Shown here: one piece after another, positions 54,173 through 63,968 of the stretch | Numbering within the stretch: the first letter of the stretch is position 1 | Layout: each line of letters starts with the position of its first letter | DNA from: JABJGO01 sp963921245 | GTDB lineage: Bacteria; Pseudomonadota; Alphaproteobacteria; Rhodospirillales; Casp-alpha2 | Length of the DNA stretch: 64,000 nucleotides | Reading direction: 5' to 3' | NCBI GenBank assembly: GCA_963921245.4 | Contig: CAWUEY030000001.1 | Location: 558,001 to 622,000, forward strand | The notes under the pieces: model-generated | Database searches by the model: none | What the model saw: the letters and a program-made list of their open reading frames with translations, nothing else | Told to the model about the DNA's origin: nothing | Translations under genes and position numbers: made by a program

Positions 54173-55044
54173 AAAGATTAGGTGCTGTTTTAATCGGAAT
54201 TATCATTGTAGTCGTGGGATTTGTGGGGCTTCAGTCCGTGTTCATCGTCATGCAAACGGAACAAGCACTTGTCTTGCAGTTTGGTAATCCCGTTCGTGTG
54301 GAGAAAGCTCCGGGTTTGAAATTCAAACTGCCATTCATTCAGAATGTCGAATACTACGACAATCGAATTCTTGATCTGGACCCGCCGGCGCAGGAGATTA
54401 TCCTCAAGGATCAGAAGCGTGTGAATGTGGATGCCTTTGCCCGCTATCGCATTGTTGATCCGCTTGAATACAAGAAAACGGCGAAAACCAATGCCAACTT
54501 CCTGAATGTTTTCGGGCAACGACTGAATTCAGCCATTCGGGCGGAGATCGGTAAAATCCTGCTGGGCGACATGCTCACGGAAAAACGCGCACAGATCATG
54601 GTGTACATCGCCGAGCAAATGAAGGCAAACGCCAAGGCGTTTGGCGTCGAGGTGATCGACGTGCGTATCGGGCGTACGGATTTGCCGGAAGATACCGCCA
54701 ACTCCGTTTACAACAGGATGAAATCCGATCGTGTGGCATCCGCGGCGGAAATCCGTGCTGTTGGTGAACAGCAACGGCTGGAAATTGAGGCCAATGCTGA
54801 TCGCGAACGCACTGTCATTCTGGCTGAGGCTCAACGTCAATCCGAAATCCTTCGTGGTGAAGGTGAGGGTGCGCGAAACAGTATCCTCGTCAGTGCCCAA
54901 AACAAGGACCCCGAGTTTTTCGCGTTTTATCGGTCAATGGAGGCCTATGGCGTATCACTGACCGACGATACCACGTGGGTCCTCAGTCCAAATTCCGAGT
55001 TCTTCCGGTATTTCAATGAGGTGCCGGTTCAGGGCGGAAACTGA
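54169..55044 (+). CDS. hflC: FtsH protease modulator HflC
   Basis: A 291-residue band-7 protein: a membrane segment near residue 15, TEQALVLQFGNPVRVEKAPGLK, DVRIGRTDLPEDTANSVYNRM and a coiled-coil (ADRERTVILAEAQRQSEILRGEGE). It pairs with HflK. Translation is coupled to hflK. A DUF2065 gene follows after 6 bases. Confidence 0.96.
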   Translation: MKRLGAVLIGIIIVVVGFVGLQSVFIVMQTEQALVLQFGNPVRVEKAPGLKFKLPFIQNVEYYDNRILDLDPPAQEIILKDQKRVNVDAFARYRIVDPLEYKKTAKTNANFLNVFGQRLNSAIRAEIGKILLGDMLTEKRAQIMVYIAEQMKANAKAFGVEVIDVRIGRTDLPEDTANSVYNRMKSDRVASAAEIRAVGEQQRLEIEANADRERTVILAEAQRQSEILRGEGEGARNSILVSAQNKDPEFFAFYRSMEAYGVSLTDDTTWVLSPNSEFFRYFNEVPVQGGN

Positions 55045-55050
55045 TACGGA

Positions 55051-55233
55051 ATGGATTTACTGGCGGCGCTGGGCCTAGCGATTGCCCTGGAAGGGGTTCT
55101 ATACGCCCTTTTCCCGGATGCCATGAAGAAATTCATGGTGCAGGTCCTCGCTCAGCCCATCAGTCATATTCGTCGCGCTGGCCTGATTGCGGCCTGTATC
55201 GGCGTTTTTGTGATCTGGCTCGTTCGCGGTTAG
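55051..55233 (+). CDS. DUF2065 small membrane protein
   Basis: A 60-residue protein with two membrane segments (LLAALGLAIALEGVLYALF and IRRAGLIAACIGVFVIWLVRG). This is the DUF2065 family, often found between hflC and a degP-type gene. Function is unknown. Confidence 0.88.
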   Translation: MDLLAALGLAIALEGVLYALFPDAMKKFMVQVLAQPISHIRRAGLIAACIGVFVIWLVRG

Positions 55234-55326
55234 AAAAACCATAAAAGCGCCCATGAGTTGCCATAGTTCCACCACAAATTCCTTTCATAGGATAAGTCCA
55301 CCGAACATCACTATCGGAGATTTAAG

Positions 55327-56790
55327 ATGAAAACCGCAAACAGCATGGGTCGATTTCTAGGCGTCCTTGTTCTTGTGCCCGCGATGGCGCTGTCCGTTAT
55401 CGTGTCCACAAGCGACTCGCGGGCTGCCGCACCGGACAGTTTCGCTGACCTGGCCGAAAAATTGTTGCCGACTGTGGTCAACATCTCGACCACTACTGTG
55501 GTGGAAGGCCGGGATGGGCCGACCATGCCGCAACTGCCGCCAGGCTCTCCGTTCGAGGATTTCTTTCGCGAGTTCTTTGAACGCAATGACGGTCAGCAGC
55601 GCCCGCGCCGCGCAACGTCTCTGGGGTCCGGCTTTATCATCTCCGGTGACGGTTACATTGTTACCAATAACCATGTCATTGAAGGGGCCGACGAAATCGC
55701 GGTCATTCTGCATGATGACACGCAACTTGAAGCCGAGATTGTCGGGCGGGACCCGAAAACCGATCTTGCGGTTCTCAAAGTAGCCAATGGCGATGATCTG
55801 CCGTCCGTCAAATTCGGTAATTCCGACAAATCCAGGGTTGGGGACTGGATCGTTGCCATCGGCAATCCGTTCGGCTTGGGTGGAACAGTAACTGCCGGGA
55901 TAATCTCTGCCCGCGGTCGTGACATCAACTCAGGTCCCTATGATGAATACATCCAGACCGATGCTTCTATTAATCGCGGGAACTCCGGTGGCCCCATGTT
56001 CAATCTGGATGGCGATGTTATCGGTATCAACACCGCCATTTACTCGCCCTCGGGCGGTAGTGTGGGAATCGGCTTTGCTGTACCGTCGAACATTGCCAAA
56101 AATATTATTGATCAGTTAATTGACATCGGTGAAGTCAAACGCGGATGGCTCGGTGTGCATATTCAAGATGTTACCGACGAGATTGCTGAAACTCTTGGTA
56201 TGGACGACGCCATGGGTGCCCTGGTTGCCAATGTTATGGACGGTGGCCCGGCATCCGAGAGCGGCATTCAACCCGGTGACGTTATTTTGTCATTCGATGG
56301 CAAGCCCGTTGAAGAAATGCGGCGTTTGCCGAAAATTGTTGCGGATACGCCTGTGGGCAAATCCGTGAACGTGGAAATCTGGCGAGACGGAAAGACCGTA
56401 ACGTCTCAGATCAAGGTTGGTGAGCTCAATGACGATGTCGTTGCATCCACGTCTGACCCCGCGGATAACGGAGATGCCAAGGAAACTCGCATCGAAAAAC
56501 TTGGATTTGCGGTGGCTGCGCTGAGCGATGAAGTTCGTGCCCAGTTCGAACTTGACGCGTCTGCCAAAGGCGTGATCGTAATCGCTGTGGATGACGGCGG
56601 GTCTGCGGCAGAGAAGGGCATTCGTCCCGGCGACATTATTGTCGAAGTCAGTCAAGAGGAAGTTCGTGAACCGGGCCAGATCCTGAAACGCGTGGAAGAA
56701 GCGGAAAAGGCTGGTCGTAAGTCGGTTCTGTTGTTGGTGGAGGGGCAGTCGGGCCTTAGATTCGTCGCCCTTCGCATCGGACAGGAATGA
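55327..56790 (+). CDS. Do-like periplasmic serine protease (DegP/MucD type)
   Basis: A 487-residue exported protease with a signal sequence (LGVLVLVPAMALSVIVSTS). The triad is His116 (VTNNHVIEG), Asp146 (DPKTDLAVLK) and Ser220 (NRGNSGGPMFN). Two PDZ domains follow (RGWLGVHIQDV; KGVIVIAVDDGG). It degrades or holds misfolded envelope proteins. It is the last gene of the hflKC cluster and is followed by a strong terminator. Confidence 0.95.
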   Translation: MKTANSMGRFLGVLVLVPAMALSVIVSTSDSRAAAPDSFADLAEKLLPTVVNISTTTVVEGRDGPTMPQLPPGSPFEDFFREFFERNDGQQRPRRATSLGSGFIISGDGYIVTNNHVIEGADEIAVILHDDTQLEAEIVGRDPKTDLAVLKVANGDDLPSVKFGNSDKSRVGDWIVAIGNPFGLGGTVTAGIISARGRDINSGPYDEYIQTDASINRGNSGGPMFNLDGDVIGINTAIYSPSGGSVGIGFAVPSNIAKNIIDQLIDIGEVKRGWLGVHIQDVTDEIAETLGMDDAMGALVANVMDGGPASESGIQPGDVILSFDGKPVEEMRRLPKIVADTPVGKSVNVEIWRDGKTVTSQIKVGELNDDVVASTSDPADNGDAKETRIEKLGFAVAALSDEVRAQFELDASAKGVIVIAVDDGGSAAEKGIRPGDIIVEVSQEEVREPGQILKRVEEAEKAGRKSVLLLVEGQSGLRFVALRIGQE

Positions 56791-56820
56791 TCCCGAGTTT
56801 TCCAGGGAGATCGTCCTGTC

Positions 56821-56850
56821 AAAGGGCGGAGCCTCGGCTCCGCCCTTTTT
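56821..56850 (+). terminator. Rho-independent terminator after the protease gene
   Basis: AAAGGGCGGAGCC pairs perfectly over 13 bases with GGCTCCGCCCTTT, followed by more T bases. It lies about 30 bases after the stop of the Do-like protease. Confidence 0.9.
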
Positions 56851-56876
56851 CGTTGGTGTGGTTTTCCGCGTAAACC

Positions 56877-56906
56877 TTGACCAGTACCTGAAAACTGCCT
56901 TATAAG
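56877..56906 (+). promoter_or_regulatory. Probable sigma70-type promoter of the MATE gene
   Basis: TTGACC (56877-56882) and TATAAG (56901-56906) are separated by 18 bases, near consensus. The MATE gene starts 179 bases downstream, so a long leader would precede it. Confidence 0.5.
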
Positions 56907-57084
56907 ATTGTCATGTTATCTCGTACCGATTGACCACTGCCGTCTGTTAACGGCTTCTCGTCCGGCCATACGGTCGGTTTTCGGTGCGTGCTTTTCCGCC
57001 AAATTTAAACGTAAATCAAATGAGTGCGCCCATCCGTGCTTGGACCCGCCGTCCACAAAAGCACCTGAACGTGGATATGAACTC

Positions 57085-58503
57085 ATGACTGTGATGACGT
57101 CGTACATGAACACCCGGTTTCCGCAGGCTGCTGCCTGGCGAAAGGAAGCTCGGGCGCTCGCCAAACTCGCCGGGCCCATGGCCTTGACTGAACTCGCTTA
57201 CATGGCAACGGTAACAACGGATGTGGTGATGATGGGCTGGCTGGGGGCCGATGCACTAGCTGCCGGTTCGTTGGCTGGCAACCTCTACTGGGTTGTGGAG
57301 TTGTTTGCTTTCGGATTGATTGCGGCGACGGCACCGATCCTGGCACAACACATCGGTGCGCGCCGGTATCGAAAAGTACGACAGGTTGTGCGCCAGGGAT
57401 TTTGGCTATGCTTCCTCGTCGGAATTCCCTGTGTTGCGGTTGTCTGGAACGCGGGAGCTATTCTCCTGACCCTCGGGCAGGATCCCGCGTTAAGTGCTTC
57501 GGCAGGATCATATCTTCGAGTCATGGTGATCGGCTTCATTCCGGGTTTGTTTTACCTTGTCTTCAGTGAATTTCTGGCTGCCCATACAAGACCGCGCCCG
57601 ATGATGGTGATTGCCATTGGCGGGATTTGTCTGAATGCTCTTTCAAACTATTGTCTGATGTTCGGTAACTTCGGGTTTCCACGTCTTGAACTGGTTGGTG
57701 CCGGCATTTCGACGGCCATCGTGGTTTTCACAATGACGTTTGCGATTGGTGCTTACGTTCTGACGGATCGAAAGTTTCGACGTTATAAATTGTGGGGACG
57801 CTGGTGGCGTGCGGATTGGCCGCAACTGGCAGAGATTATCCGTGTCGGGTTTCCCATTGCTCTGGTCGAAATTTCCGAAATGGCGATGTTTTTTGTCGCG
57901 GCCCTACTGATGGGATTGATCAGTACGGATGCTCTTGCTGCTCACGCTATCGTCGCCCAGACCTGTGGTGTGGTTCTGATGATCCCTATGGGTATATCCC
58001 AGGCCGTAACTGTTCGTGTCGGGTTGGAGACTGGTGCCGGGCATTCGGCGGCGGCGGCGCGGGCCGGTTGGCTTGCTATGGCTCTGGCCGGTGTTTTGAT
58101 GATCCTGCCCGCAGGTATCTTTCTGTTTCAGGGTGACTCTATTGTCGGATTGTATATGGACGTTTCCTTGTCCGAGAACCAGATGGCGGCACAACTGAGC
58201 CCGGCGTTTTTAGCGGTAGCGGCTTTCTTCCTGATGTCGGATGCCCTGCAGCTTAATGCCCGCGGAGCCTTGCGGGGACTGAAAGATACCCGTGGCCCCA
58301 TGGTGATCGCACTTATCAGTTACTGGGGCGTTGGCATGACATCTGCGGCATATTTCGGGGTCTATCTGAAGCTCGGTGGTGAAGCAATTTGGATGTGCCT
58401 GGCCGTGGCATGGTTCCTGGTGGCTATGCTTCTAAGCTTCCGTTTCCGTCATCAGACGTCTATCCAGTCGTCGGCGGCCCAGTCAGAGGCGGGAATCCCC
58501 TGA
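57085..58503 (+). CDS. MATE-family efflux transporter
   Basis: A 472-residue membrane protein with twelve segments in two halves. GPMALTELAYMATVTTDVVMMGWLG at the start and GFPIALVEISEMAMFFVAALLMG in the second half are MATE motifs. It exports drugs or metabolites using sodium or protons. The start at 57085 (MTVMTSYMN) is preferred because the upstream part of the open frame is not family-like. Its last 52 bases overlap the end of serB on the other strand. Confidence 0.92.
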   Translation: MTVMTSYMNTRFPQAAAWRKEARALAKLAGPMALTELAYMATVTTDVVMMGWLGADALAAGSLAGNLYWVVELFAFGLIAATAPILAQHIGARRYRKVRQVVRQGFWLCFLVGIPCVAVVWNAGAILLTLGQDPALSASAGSYLRVMVIGFIPGLFYLVFSEFLAAHTRPRPMMVIAIGGICLNALSNYCLMFGNFGFPRLELVGAGISTAIVVFTMTFAIGAYVLTDRKFRRYKLWGRWWRADWPQLAEIIRVGFPIALVEISEMAMFFVAALLMGLISTDALAAHAIVAQTCGVVLMIPMGISQAVTVRVGLETGAGHSAAAARAGWLAMALAGVLMILPAGIFLFQGDSIVGLYMDVSLSENQMAAQLSPAFLAVAAFFLMSDALQLNARGALRGLKDTRGPMVIALISYWGVGMTSAAYFGVYLKLGGEAIWMCLAVAWFLVAMLLSFRFRHQTSIQSSAAQSEAGIP

Positions 58504-59366
58504 AAATAAAGCGCGCTGGTCAGGTCCGTGTACCGGATGCTGGCCGCCGCGTGTTCGAGCAGGATCGGTTTGCCGAAATAGGCAATGCCGAGCCCGGCGG
58601 ACCTGATCATGTCCAGGTCATTGGCACCGTCACCAATGGTGAGAAAATCCTGCCGGGTGATAGAGAGTTTCGCCGCCAATTCGTCCATGGCCTCAAGTTT
58701 GGCTTCTCGTCCCAGGATCGGACCTGCAATCTCACCGGTCAGCGCTTTGGCTTTGACTTCAAGCTCGTTAGCGCGATGTTCGTGAAAGCCGCATTTATCG
58801 GCGATTACCTCAGTGAACAGCGTAAATCCACCTGATACGAGGGCGGTATAGGCACCAAGTGAACGCATGGTCCGAACAAACACTCTGGCACCGGGGCTAA
58901 AGGCCGTACGGTTGATGCAGGCGTTCACCTCGGAAAGCGGCATTCCGGCGATCATCTTTAGGCGGGTCCGAACGGAATCCTCGAATTCAATCTCGCCTCG
59001 CAAACCGCGCGCCGTGATATCGGCAATTGCCTCTTTAACGCCCATAGCATCGGCCATATCATCCAGGGTTTCCGTGGTAACGATTGTTGAGTCCATGTCT
59101 GCAATGATGGCCCGTTTTTGTCGGTTCACGCAGGGCGCACAGTACAGGTCCACCGGGCGATCGTTGAGTGTGTTGCGAAGGGTATGCTCGATTTCACGCG
59201 GGTCTACGCCGGAAAAGTGGATATCGCAGGCAATATCTTCACAAAGCCAGTGTTCCCATAAACCGGTTGCTCCTCGCTCCGAGAGACAGGACCGGGCCAT
59301 ATCCATAGCTTCGATCAGAGTGTCCTTGTTAGCGGGGAGAACCACGAGTGTTAAGAAATTTTCCAT
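58452..59366 (-). CDS. serB: Phosphoserine phosphatase
   Basis: A 304-residue HAD enzyme. The nucleophile motif is IIADMDSTIVTTETLDD, motif II in TALVSGGFTLFTE, and motif III in LTIGDGANDLDMIRSAGLGIAYFGKP. It makes serine from phosphoserine. MENFLTLVVLPANKDTL gives the likely start at 59366; the frame is open further, over miaA, but that part is not family-like. miaA starts 22 bases away in the other direction, so the two promoters overlap. Confidence 0.95.
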   Translation of the reverse strand: MENFLTLVVLPANKDTLIEAMDMARSCLSERGATGLWEHWLCEDIACDIHFSGVDPREIEHTLRNTLNDRPVDLYCAPCVNRQKRAIIADMDSTIVTTETLDDMADAMGVKEAIADITARGLRGEIEFEDSVRTRLKMIAGMPLSEVNACINRTAFSPGARVFVRTMRSLGAYTALVSGGFTLFTEVIADKCGFHEHRANELEVKAKALTGEIAGPILGREAKLEAMDELAAKLSITRQDFLTIGDGANDLDMIRSAGLGIAYFGKPILLEHAAASIRYTDLTSALYFQGIPASDWAADDWIDV

Positions 59367-59388
59367 GTCGGCTTGGTAGGCCCTGCAC

Positions 59389-60354
59389 ATGAGTTCTGCA
59401 ACCCGCAACGCGTCGTACCCTGTCATTATTGTAGCAGGTCCTACCGCCAGTGGAAAATCGGGCCTCGCCATGGAGATCGCGGAAACTCTGAACGGTATTG
59501 TGATCAATGCCGACAGCCTGCAGGTGTACAAAAATTTGCGTATTCTCACGGCGCGTCCGAGCGTGGATGATGAGGCACGGGTACCGCATGCCCTGTACGG
59601 GGTCATTCCGCCGTCGGAAAATTGTTCTGTGGCCCGTTGGAGATCTTTGGCGGTTGAAGAGATATCCTTGGCCTGCGAGCAGAGCCGAATTCCTGTCGTC
59701 ACCGGGGGTGCCGGCATGTACATCCAGGCTTTGATGGAGGGACTCGCCGATGTTCCGGACATACCGCCGGAAATTCGGGCTGGAATCCAGCAGGAAATTG
59801 AAGAAAACGGTGCGCAGGCTGCCCATACCCGGTTGCGGACCGTTGATCCGATTTGGGCCAGGGGTGTGAAGGAAGGTGATCGCCAACGCCTGCTCCGGGG
59901 TCTGGAGGTTTTTGACGCGACCGGACGGCCCCTTGGTCAATGGCTGGAAGCCGGTAATGCAGAGACGCTAAAGGGTGCCGTATTTTTGCCGGTCGTTTTG
60001 TTGCCGGACAGAGAAACTTTGTACGAACGCATTAACGCTCGATTTGAACAGATGATTGAGAAAGGAGCGCTTGAAGAGGTCCGCAACCTCTTGGATCAAA
60101 ATCTCAATCCCGAGCTGACCGCCATGAAAGCAGTGGGTGTGCGGGAACTTTCCGCCTGTTTAACAGGCGCGATATCGCTCGAAACCGCGGTTGCCAGAGC
60201 CCAACAAGCCAGCCGGAACTATGCAAAACGGCAAATGACCTGGTTCAGGAATCAGATTCCAGAAGATATTTCGCTTTTTGCGCAATATTTGGAAAGTGAT
60301 CGGGCAAAAATCTTTTCATTTATTCGCCAATTTATGTTGACCAATGGGTTTTGA
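59389..60354 (+). CDS. miaA: tRNA dimethylallyltransferase
   Basis: A 321-residue enzyme with the P-loop GPTASGKSGLAMEIAE (17-24), NADSLQVYKNLRILTARPS and VTGGAGMYIQALMEGL. It adds an isopentenyl group to A37 of tRNAs reading U-starting codons. Divergent from serB. Confidence 0.96.
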   Translation: MSSATRNASYPVIIVAGPTASGKSGLAMEIAETLNGIVINADSLQVYKNLRILTARPSVDDEARVPHALYGVIPPSENCSVARWRSLAVEEISLACEQSRIPVVTGGAGMYIQALMEGLADVPDIPPEIRAGIQQEIEENGAQAAHTRLRTVDPIWARGVKEGDRQRLLRGLEVFDATGRPLGQWLEAGNAETLKGAVFLPVVLLPDRETLYERINARFEQMIEKGALEEVRNLLDQNLNPELTAMKAVGVRELSACLTGAISLETAVARAQQASRNYAKRQMTWFRNQIPEDISLFAQYLESDRAKIFSFIRQFMLTNGF

Positions 60355-60561
60355 ACCATTAGGTTGCGCGCTCCTGACGTTGGCGACGACGGTACAGGAC
60401 AGCCGTAACTTCCGGTAACGCTTTGATTGGAAAGACTTATACCGGACTGTGGCAAAAGAATTTCAAGCGGTCGGTGCGATTACGTGCGGGCCGCGGATTG
60501 TGTTTGTGGCCCGAACCCTTCCCGGAGATCAAACCAGGATGGGCGAATTTGAGGAAGACAC

Positions 60562-62328
60562 ATGATCGACCAGCAGATGAACGGCGCTGAAATCATGCTA
60601 AAAGCCCTGAACGACCAGGGTGTCACGGACGTGTTCGGGTATCCGGGCGGGGCCGTGTTGCCGATCTATGACGCCATGTTCAATCAAAACAGAATTCGCC
60701 ATATTCTGGTTCGACAGGAAGGCGGCGCGGTCCATGCCGCAGAGGGCTATGCTCGCTCATCTGGCAAAGTCGGGGTTGTCCTCGTCACCTCAGGTCCAGG
60801 CGCAACCAATGCCGTTACCGGTTTAACGGATGCCATGATGGACTCCATTCCGCTTGTTTGTATCTCCGGACAGGTTCCCACCCATCTGATTGGTAACGAT
60901 GCTTTCCAGGAGTGCGATACCACGGGTATCACCCGGCCATGTACAAAACACAATTATCTGGTCAAGGACGTCAATGACCTGGCCCGCGTGGTTCACGAAG
61001 CCTTTTATGTGGCCCGCAGCGGTCGCCCGGGACCGGTCCTGATAGACCTGCCCAAGGATGTTGCCATGGGTGTGGGGCGCTATACAGAGCCCAAGGACAT
61101 CAAACCGAAGCACTATTCACCCGTTCTGAAAGCCGAGAGCAGCAAGATTGAGCAGGCGGTCAAAATGATCGCCGCGGCAAGGCGGCCGATCATATATGCC
61201 GGAGGGGGTGTCATAAACTCTGGTCCACAGGCGTCGAAATTACTGAAGCAATTTACCAGGCTCACCGGGTTCCCGTGTACGTTGACCCTGATGGGGCTGG
61301 GGGCGTTTCCGGCAAACGACAAACAGTTCGTCGGCATGGTTGGCATGCACGGAACCTACGAAGCCAATCTTGCCATGCATGACTGTGATCTGATGATTGC
61401 AATCGGCTCTCGCTTTGATGATCGCATCACGGGTCGCCTGGATGCTTTCTCACCCGGTTCCAAAAAAATTCATATCGACATTGACCCTTCCAGCATCAAC
61501 AAGAATGTTCAGGTTGATCTCGGCATTGTTGGCGATGTGAGACATGTTCTTCGGGATCTGTTGAAGGTCTGCAGAGCTCGCGGGGTCAAACCCAATGAGC
61601 GGGCGCTCAAGGACTGGTGGCGTCAGATCAACGTCTGGCGCAAACAGGAGTGTTTATCCTACGATAAATCCAGCAAATCCGTGATCAAGCCGCAATACGC
61701 CATTGAACGCCTGTACGAGTTGACCAAGAACCACAAAAAGGTCCTTGTCTCTACGGAAGTAGGACAGCATCAAATGTGGGCGGCACAGCACTTCCATTTC
61801 AACGAGCCAAACGCTTGGCTAACCTCGGGTGGGTTGGGGACCATGGGCTATGGGTTGCCCGCGGCGATGGGCGCGCAGGTCGCATACCCTGATGCGCTTT
61901 GTATTGATATTGCCGGCGAGGCATCCATCCTGATGAACATCCAGGAAATGTCGACCATCGCCCAGTACCGTTTGCCGGTGAAGGTTTTCATCCTCAACAA
62001 CCAGTACATGGGCATGGTCCGTCAGTGGCAGGAACTGCTACACGGCGGGCGTTACTCGGAAAGTTACATGGACTCACTGCCTGATTTCGTCAAATTGGCG
62101 GAATCCTTTGGCGCAGTCGGCATGCGGGCGACAAAACCATCTGAGCTAGATGGCGTCATCACGGACATGATCGCCTGTGACAAGGCGGTCATTGCCGACA
62201 TCTGTGTTGATCAGATGGAGAACTGTTTTCCCATGATTCCGTCGGGTGCACCGCACAACGAAATGCTGCTTGGCCCCGATGATGAAGCCGAAAAGCCCGT
62301 TTCAGAAGAGGGTATGGTCCTGGTCTAG
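60562..62328 (+). CDS. ilvB: Acetolactate synthase large subunit
   Basis: A 588-residue ThDP enzyme. FGYPGGAVLPIYDAMF and the catalytic glutamate in VRQEGGAVHAAEGYAR (Glu53) are at the start, and the cofactor loop reads DIAGEASILMNIQEM, with Glu where many ThDP enzymes have Asp. It makes acetolactate for valine and leucine, or acetohydroxybutyrate for isoleucine. The 207 bases ahead, after miaA, contain a weak GC hairpin (CGGGCC/GGCCCG) but no clear attenuator peptide. Confidence 0.97.
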   Translation: MIDQQMNGAEIMLKALNDQGVTDVFGYPGGAVLPIYDAMFNQNRIRHILVRQEGGAVHAAEGYARSSGKVGVVLVTSGPGATNAVTGLTDAMMDSIPLVCISGQVPTHLIGNDAFQECDTTGITRPCTKHNYLVKDVNDLARVVHEAFYVARSGRPGPVLIDLPKDVAMGVGRYTEPKDIKPKHYSPVLKAESSKIEQAVKMIAAARRPIIYAGGGVINSGPQASKLLKQFTRLTGFPCTLTLMGLGAFPANDKQFVGMVGMHGTYEANLAMHDCDLMIAIGSRFDDRITGRLDAFSPGSKKIHIDIDPSSINKNVQVDLGIVGDVRHVLRDLLKVCRARGVKPNERALKDWWRQINVWRKQECLSYDKSSKSVIKPQYAIERLYELTKNHKKVLVSTEVGQHQMWAAQHFHFNEPNAWLTSGGLGTMGYGLPAAMGAQVAYPDALCIDIAGEASILMNIQEMSTIAQYRLPVKVFILNNQYMGMVRQWQELLHGGRYSESYMDSLPDFVKLAESFGAVGMRATKPSELDGVITDMIACDKAVIADICVDQMENCFPMIPSGAPHNEMLLGPDDEAEKPVSEEGMVLV

Positions 62329-62339
62329 GCCGGGGTTCC

Positions 62340-62873
62340 ATGCCGGAGATGAATATTGTGAGTGCTGGTCAGTCTATTGAAAACCGTCACACCATCAGCA
62401 TTCTGGTGGATAATGAACCGGGGGTTCTGGCCCGGGTGATCGGCCTTTTTTCGGGTCGGGGTTACAACATCGAGAGTCTGACAGTTGCCGAAGTCAATCT
62501 CGCCGAAAATCTCTCCCGTATTACCGTTGTTACCTCCGGGACGCCCATGATCATCGAGCAGATCAAAGCCCAGTTGACCCGGTTGGTGCCGGTTCACAAG
62601 GTTGCCGACCTGACCATGGAAGGGCCGCATGTGGCTCGCGAGCTCGCGCTTGTGAAGGTGAAAGGTAAGGGTAACGCTCGTGTCGAGGCGCTTCGAATCG
62701 CCGATATTTTCCGGGCCAGGGCTGTGGATAGCACCAATGCATCGTTCGTATTCGAAATTGTCGGTGATTCCGGCAAGATCAATGCATTTGTGGAATTGAT
62801 GCAACCCCTTGGACTTTTGGATGTTTCAAGAACGGGTGTGGTTGCCATTGCACGGGGGCTCGAGGCCCTCTAA
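62340..62873 (+). CDS. ilvH: Acetolactate synthase regulatory subunit
   Basis: A 177-residue small subunit with an ACT domain: HTISILVDNEPGVLARVIGLFSGRGYNIESLTVAEV, then a second regulatory domain (REIVGDSGKI-like part, FVELMQPLGLLDVSRTG). It gives feedback control by branched-chain amino acids. It lies 11 bases after the large subunit gene. Confidence 0.96.
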   Translation: MPEMNIVSAGQSIENRHTISILVDNEPGVLARVIGLFSGRGYNIESLTVAEVNLAENLSRITVVTSGTPMIIEQIKAQLTRLVPVHKVADLTMEGPHVARELALVKVKGKGNARVEALRIADIFRARAVDSTNASFVFEIVGDSGKINAFVELMQPLGLLDVSRTGVVAIARGLEAL

Positions 62874-62948
62874 TAAAGAGCCCATCAATCGATAGGCTTG
62901 AAATAAAACCTGTCATAGAGACTGTTTATTGAAACCAGAGGATAGAAA

Positions 62949-63968
62949 ATGCGCGTTTACTATGATCGCGACGCTGATGTAAATCTCATCAAGTCGAAAA
63001 AACTTGCCATCATCGGATACGGTAGTCAGGGCCATGCCCATGCCCTGAACCTGCGGGACTCCGGGGCGAGCGAGGTTTGTGTTGCTTTGCGGGAAGGCTC
63101 CGCCACCCGAAAGAAAGCCGAGACCGAGGGCATCGAATGCAAGACCGTGGCCGAAGCTGCTGCCTGTGCAGACGTGTTGATGATGCTGACCCCGGACGAG
63201 TTACAGGCTGATATCTATTACGCCGATATGCATGACAACATGAAAGAGGGCGCCGCCCTGGTGTTCGCCCATGGTTTGAACGTGCATTTCAATCTTATTG
63301 AACCGCGCCCGGACGTAGACGTTTTCATGGTTGCGCCGAAAGGTCCCGGCCACACGGTTCGCTCCGAATACGTGCGTGGCGGCGGCGTTCCGTGTCTGGT
63401 GGCGGTTCATCAGGATGCCACAGGCAATGCCCTGGAAGTCGGCCTATCCTACGCCTGTGCCATTGGTGGTGGCCGTTCCGGTATTATCGAAACCACCTTC
63501 CAGGAAGAATGTGAAACCGATCTTTTCGGTGAGCAGGTCGTTCTGTGTGGTGGGCTGATGGCATTGGTCAAAAATGGTTTTGAAACCCTGGTAGAAGCTG
63601 GATACGCACCGGAAATGGCCTATTTTGAGTGCCTGCACGAGGTCAAGTTTATCGTTGATTTAATGTATGAAGGCGGCATGGCCAACATGCGTTACTCGAT
63701 CTCCAACACGGCGGAGTATGGTGATTATGTTAGCGGTCCGCGAATCATTACCTCGGACACCAAAGCGGAAATGAAGCGTGTTCTGGACGACATTCAATCC
63801 GGTCGCTTCACCCGTGATTGGATTCAGGAATGCAAAGCCGGCCAGCCCAGCTTCAAGGCCACCCGTCGTCGCAACGCCGAACATCCCATTGAGGAAGTGG
63901 GTGAACGCCTGCGCGATATGATGCCCTGGATCAAGGCCAACGCGCTGGTTGACAAGGAAAAGAACTAA
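62949..63968 (+). CDS. ilvC: Ketol-acid reductoisomerase
   Basis: A 339-residue class I enzyme. The NADPH site is IGYGSQGHAHALNLRDSG, followed by MVAPKGPGHTVRSEYVRG and the metal-binding EECETDLFGEQVVLCGG and ECLHEVKFIVDLMYEGG. It converts acetolactate to dihydroxyisovalerate. Third gene of the branched-chain block. Confidence 0.98.
   Translation: MRVYYDRDADVNLIKSKKLAIIGYGSQGHAHALNLRDSGASEVCVALREGSATRKKAETEGIECKTVAEAAACADVLMMLTPDELQADIYYADMHDNMKEGAALVFAHGLNVHFNLIEPRPDVDVFMVAPKGPGHTVRSEYVRGGGVPCLVAVHQDATGNALEVGLSYACAIGGGRSGIIETTFQEECETDLFGEQVVLCGGLMALVKNGFETLVEAGYAPEMAYFECLHEVKFIVDLMYEGGMANMRYSISNTAEYGDYVSGPRIITSDTKAEMKRVLDDIQSGRFTRDWIQECKAGQPSFKATRRRNAEHPIEEVGERLRDMMPWIKANALVDKEKN

Noticed and set aside
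60355..60561. Attenuator or riboswitch before ilvB
   Set aside because: A weak GC hairpin is present, but no leader peptide rich in branched-chain codons and no known riboswitch core could be seen.
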